Below, piece by piece: positions 5,351 through 5,752 of a stretch of DNA of 5,752 nucleotides. The position numbers and the translations under genes are program-made. Source of the DNA: Clostridiales bacterium (lineage in GTDB: Bacteria; Bacillota; Clostridia; Oscillospirales; Oscillospiraceae); NCBI GenBank assembly GCA_012728025.1, contig JAAYFX010000021.1, forward strand, positions 1 to 5,752. Direction: 5' to 3'. How positions within the stretch are numbered: the stretch's first letter is position 1; every line of letters starts with the position of its first letter. A model generated the notes under the pieces. It was not told where the DNA came from, made no database searches, and worked only from the letters and a program-made list of their open reading frames with translations.

Positions 5351-5363
5351 GTTTAAAAAAATG

Positions 5364-5393
5364 GTATAAGCATCAAAAAAACCGCCGATACTA
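5364..5393 (+). promoter_or_regulatory. Sigma-F (forespore) type promoter of spoIIR
   Basis: GTATA (5364-5368) matches the sigma-F -35 consensus GYATA. After exactly 15 nt, GCCGATACTA (5384-5393) matches the -10 consensus GGNNANAHTR at every specified position except the second G, which is the less conserved one. In Bacillus subtilis spoIIR is a sigma-F gene, so the match is where it should be. Sigma-G recognises similar sequences and cannot be excluded. The predicted transcript starts near 5399-5402, inside the loop of the hairpin described at 5379-5427. Confidence 0.65.
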
Positions 5394-5427
5394 TGTTTTA
5401 GAATACATAGTAAGGCGGTTTATCTTT
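5379..5427 (+). terminator. Two-part hairpin between ispE and spoIIR: terminator and Shine-Dalgarno mask
   Basis: AAACCGCC (5379-5386) pairs with GGCGGTTT (5414-5421), and TACTATGT (5389-5396) with ACATAGTA (5405-5412). A small internal loop (GA against A) lies between the two 8-bp helices, and the end loop is 8 nt. A T-rich tail, TTTATCTTT, follows, so it can terminate ispE transcripts. The T run is better on the minus strand, but no minus-strand gene is near. The 3' arm contains AAGGCGG, the only Shine-Dalgarno candidate for spoIIR, which is paired when the whole hairpin is transcribed. Confidence 0.75.
5412..5418 (+). promoter_or_regulatory. Shine-Dalgarno of spoIIR, buried in the hairpin 3' arm
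   Basis: AAGGCGG differs from AAGGAGG at one base and ends 10 nt before the ATG at 5429, slightly long but workable. No better site lies between it and the start codon. Six of its seven bases are paired in the full-length hairpin but unpaired in RNA that starts in the loop. Confidence 0.6.
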
Positions 5428-5428
5428 C

Positions 5429-5752
5429 ATGAAACTGGAAAAACATTTGAAAATATGGGAAATATCCCTGCTTTTTGCCCTTTGTGTCAGCCTATGCACA
5501 GGTCTTTGGGCAGGGGCAAGGCAAAGGCAGCTGTCCGGCGAGCTTGTGCGGCTTCACGTTATCGCCCAGTCGGACAGCGACAAAGACCAGCAGCTAAAGC
5601 TGAAGGTGCGGGACAGCGTTCTTTTGGCCTTAGAGCCAAGGCTTAAAGCTGCGGAAAACTCCCAAGAGGCGGCGGTCATTATTGAGGAAAACCTTCCCCT
5701 TCTCTGTGATATTGCCGACACAGTCTCGAAAAATGCCGGCATGGAATATTCC
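5429..5752 (+). CDS. spoIIR: Stage II sporulation protein R (SpoIIR), 3' partial
   Basis: The first 108 codons are in the window and the frame is open at the edge. Residues about 9-29 (WEISLLFALCVSLCTGLWAG within 10-29) form a hydrophobic signal or anchor segment after a basic N-terminus, as expected for a protein exported from the forespore. Next comes the family signature GELVRLHVIAQSDSDKDQQL (37-56), continuing KLKVRDSVLLAL, which matches the RLHVIANSDS-x-x-DQ-x-LK-x-KVRD pattern. In Bacillus subtilis SpoIIR is made in the forespore under sigma-F and triggers the membrane protease SpoIIGA in the mother cell to process pro-sigma-E. The ATG is the only start that keeps the signal segment. 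Promoter and ribosome binding site arrangement are unusual (see the hairpin at 5379-5427). Identification is secure; the C-terminal half is not seen. Confidence 0.92.
   Translation, partial: MKLEKHLKIWEISLLFALCVSLCTGLWAGARQRQLSGELVRLHVIAQSDSDKDQQLKLKVRDSVLLALEPRLKAAENSQEAAVIIEENLPLLCDIADTVSKNAGMEYS

Noticed and set aside
5554..5742. 62-codon minus-strand frame inside spoIIR
   Set aside because: Antisense to the SpoIIR signature region; no initiation signal.

Overview
The window looks like a chromosomal segment of an anaerobic, endospore-forming Firmicute of the class Clostridia. The evidence is a spoIIR gene at the right edge, a gene end with S-layer homology repeats at the left edge, an MEP-pathway isoprenoid gene, archaeal-type phosphoglycerate mutase family usage, and AGGAGG-like ribosome binding sites. 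This is an inference from gene content; no rRNA or other phylogenetic marker is present.

Layout. Positions 1-344 hold the 3' end of an SLH-domain surface protein. It converges on a small minus-strand gene (539-754), and two hairpin terminators (351-391 and 419-448) lie between them. Positions 755-1360 form a roughly 600-bp stretch without a convincing gene. It contains candidate divergent promoters, a possible folded leader and two perfect inverted repeats just upstream of the next operon. Positions 1361-2846 are a tight two-gene folate C1 operon: fchA (methenyl-THF cyclohydrolase / cyclodeaminase family) and folD (methylene-THF dehydrogenase), closed by a strong hairpin at 2876-2918. Positions 3137-4369 encode an ApgM-type alkaline-phosphatase-superfamily enzyme, either a cofactor-independent phosphoglycerate mutase or a homoserine kinase of the same fold, with its own promoter. 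Positions 4481-5350 encode IspE. Positions 5429-5752 are the 5' part of spoIIR, which runs off the window.

Two points stand out. First, FolD aligns without gaps to bifunctional FolD around its active site, but the lysine and glutamine needed for cyclohydrolase chemistry are Ala52 and Phe96. The gene beside it encodes a separate cyclohydrolase, so the operon appears to divide one normally bifunctional enzyme between two proteins. Second, the ispE-spoIIR junction carries a sigma-F-like forespore promoter whose -10 element lies in the 5' arm of a hairpin, while the 3' arm holds the spoIIR Shine-Dalgarno. Read-through RNA from ispE would bury the ribosome binding site. RNA started at the forespore promoter would begin in the loop and leave it free. 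This would be a compact lock against SpoIIR production outside the forespore.

The remaining genes are housekeeping functions with no obvious shared pathway. There is no sign of a mobile element, CRISPR array, tRNA or rRNA.
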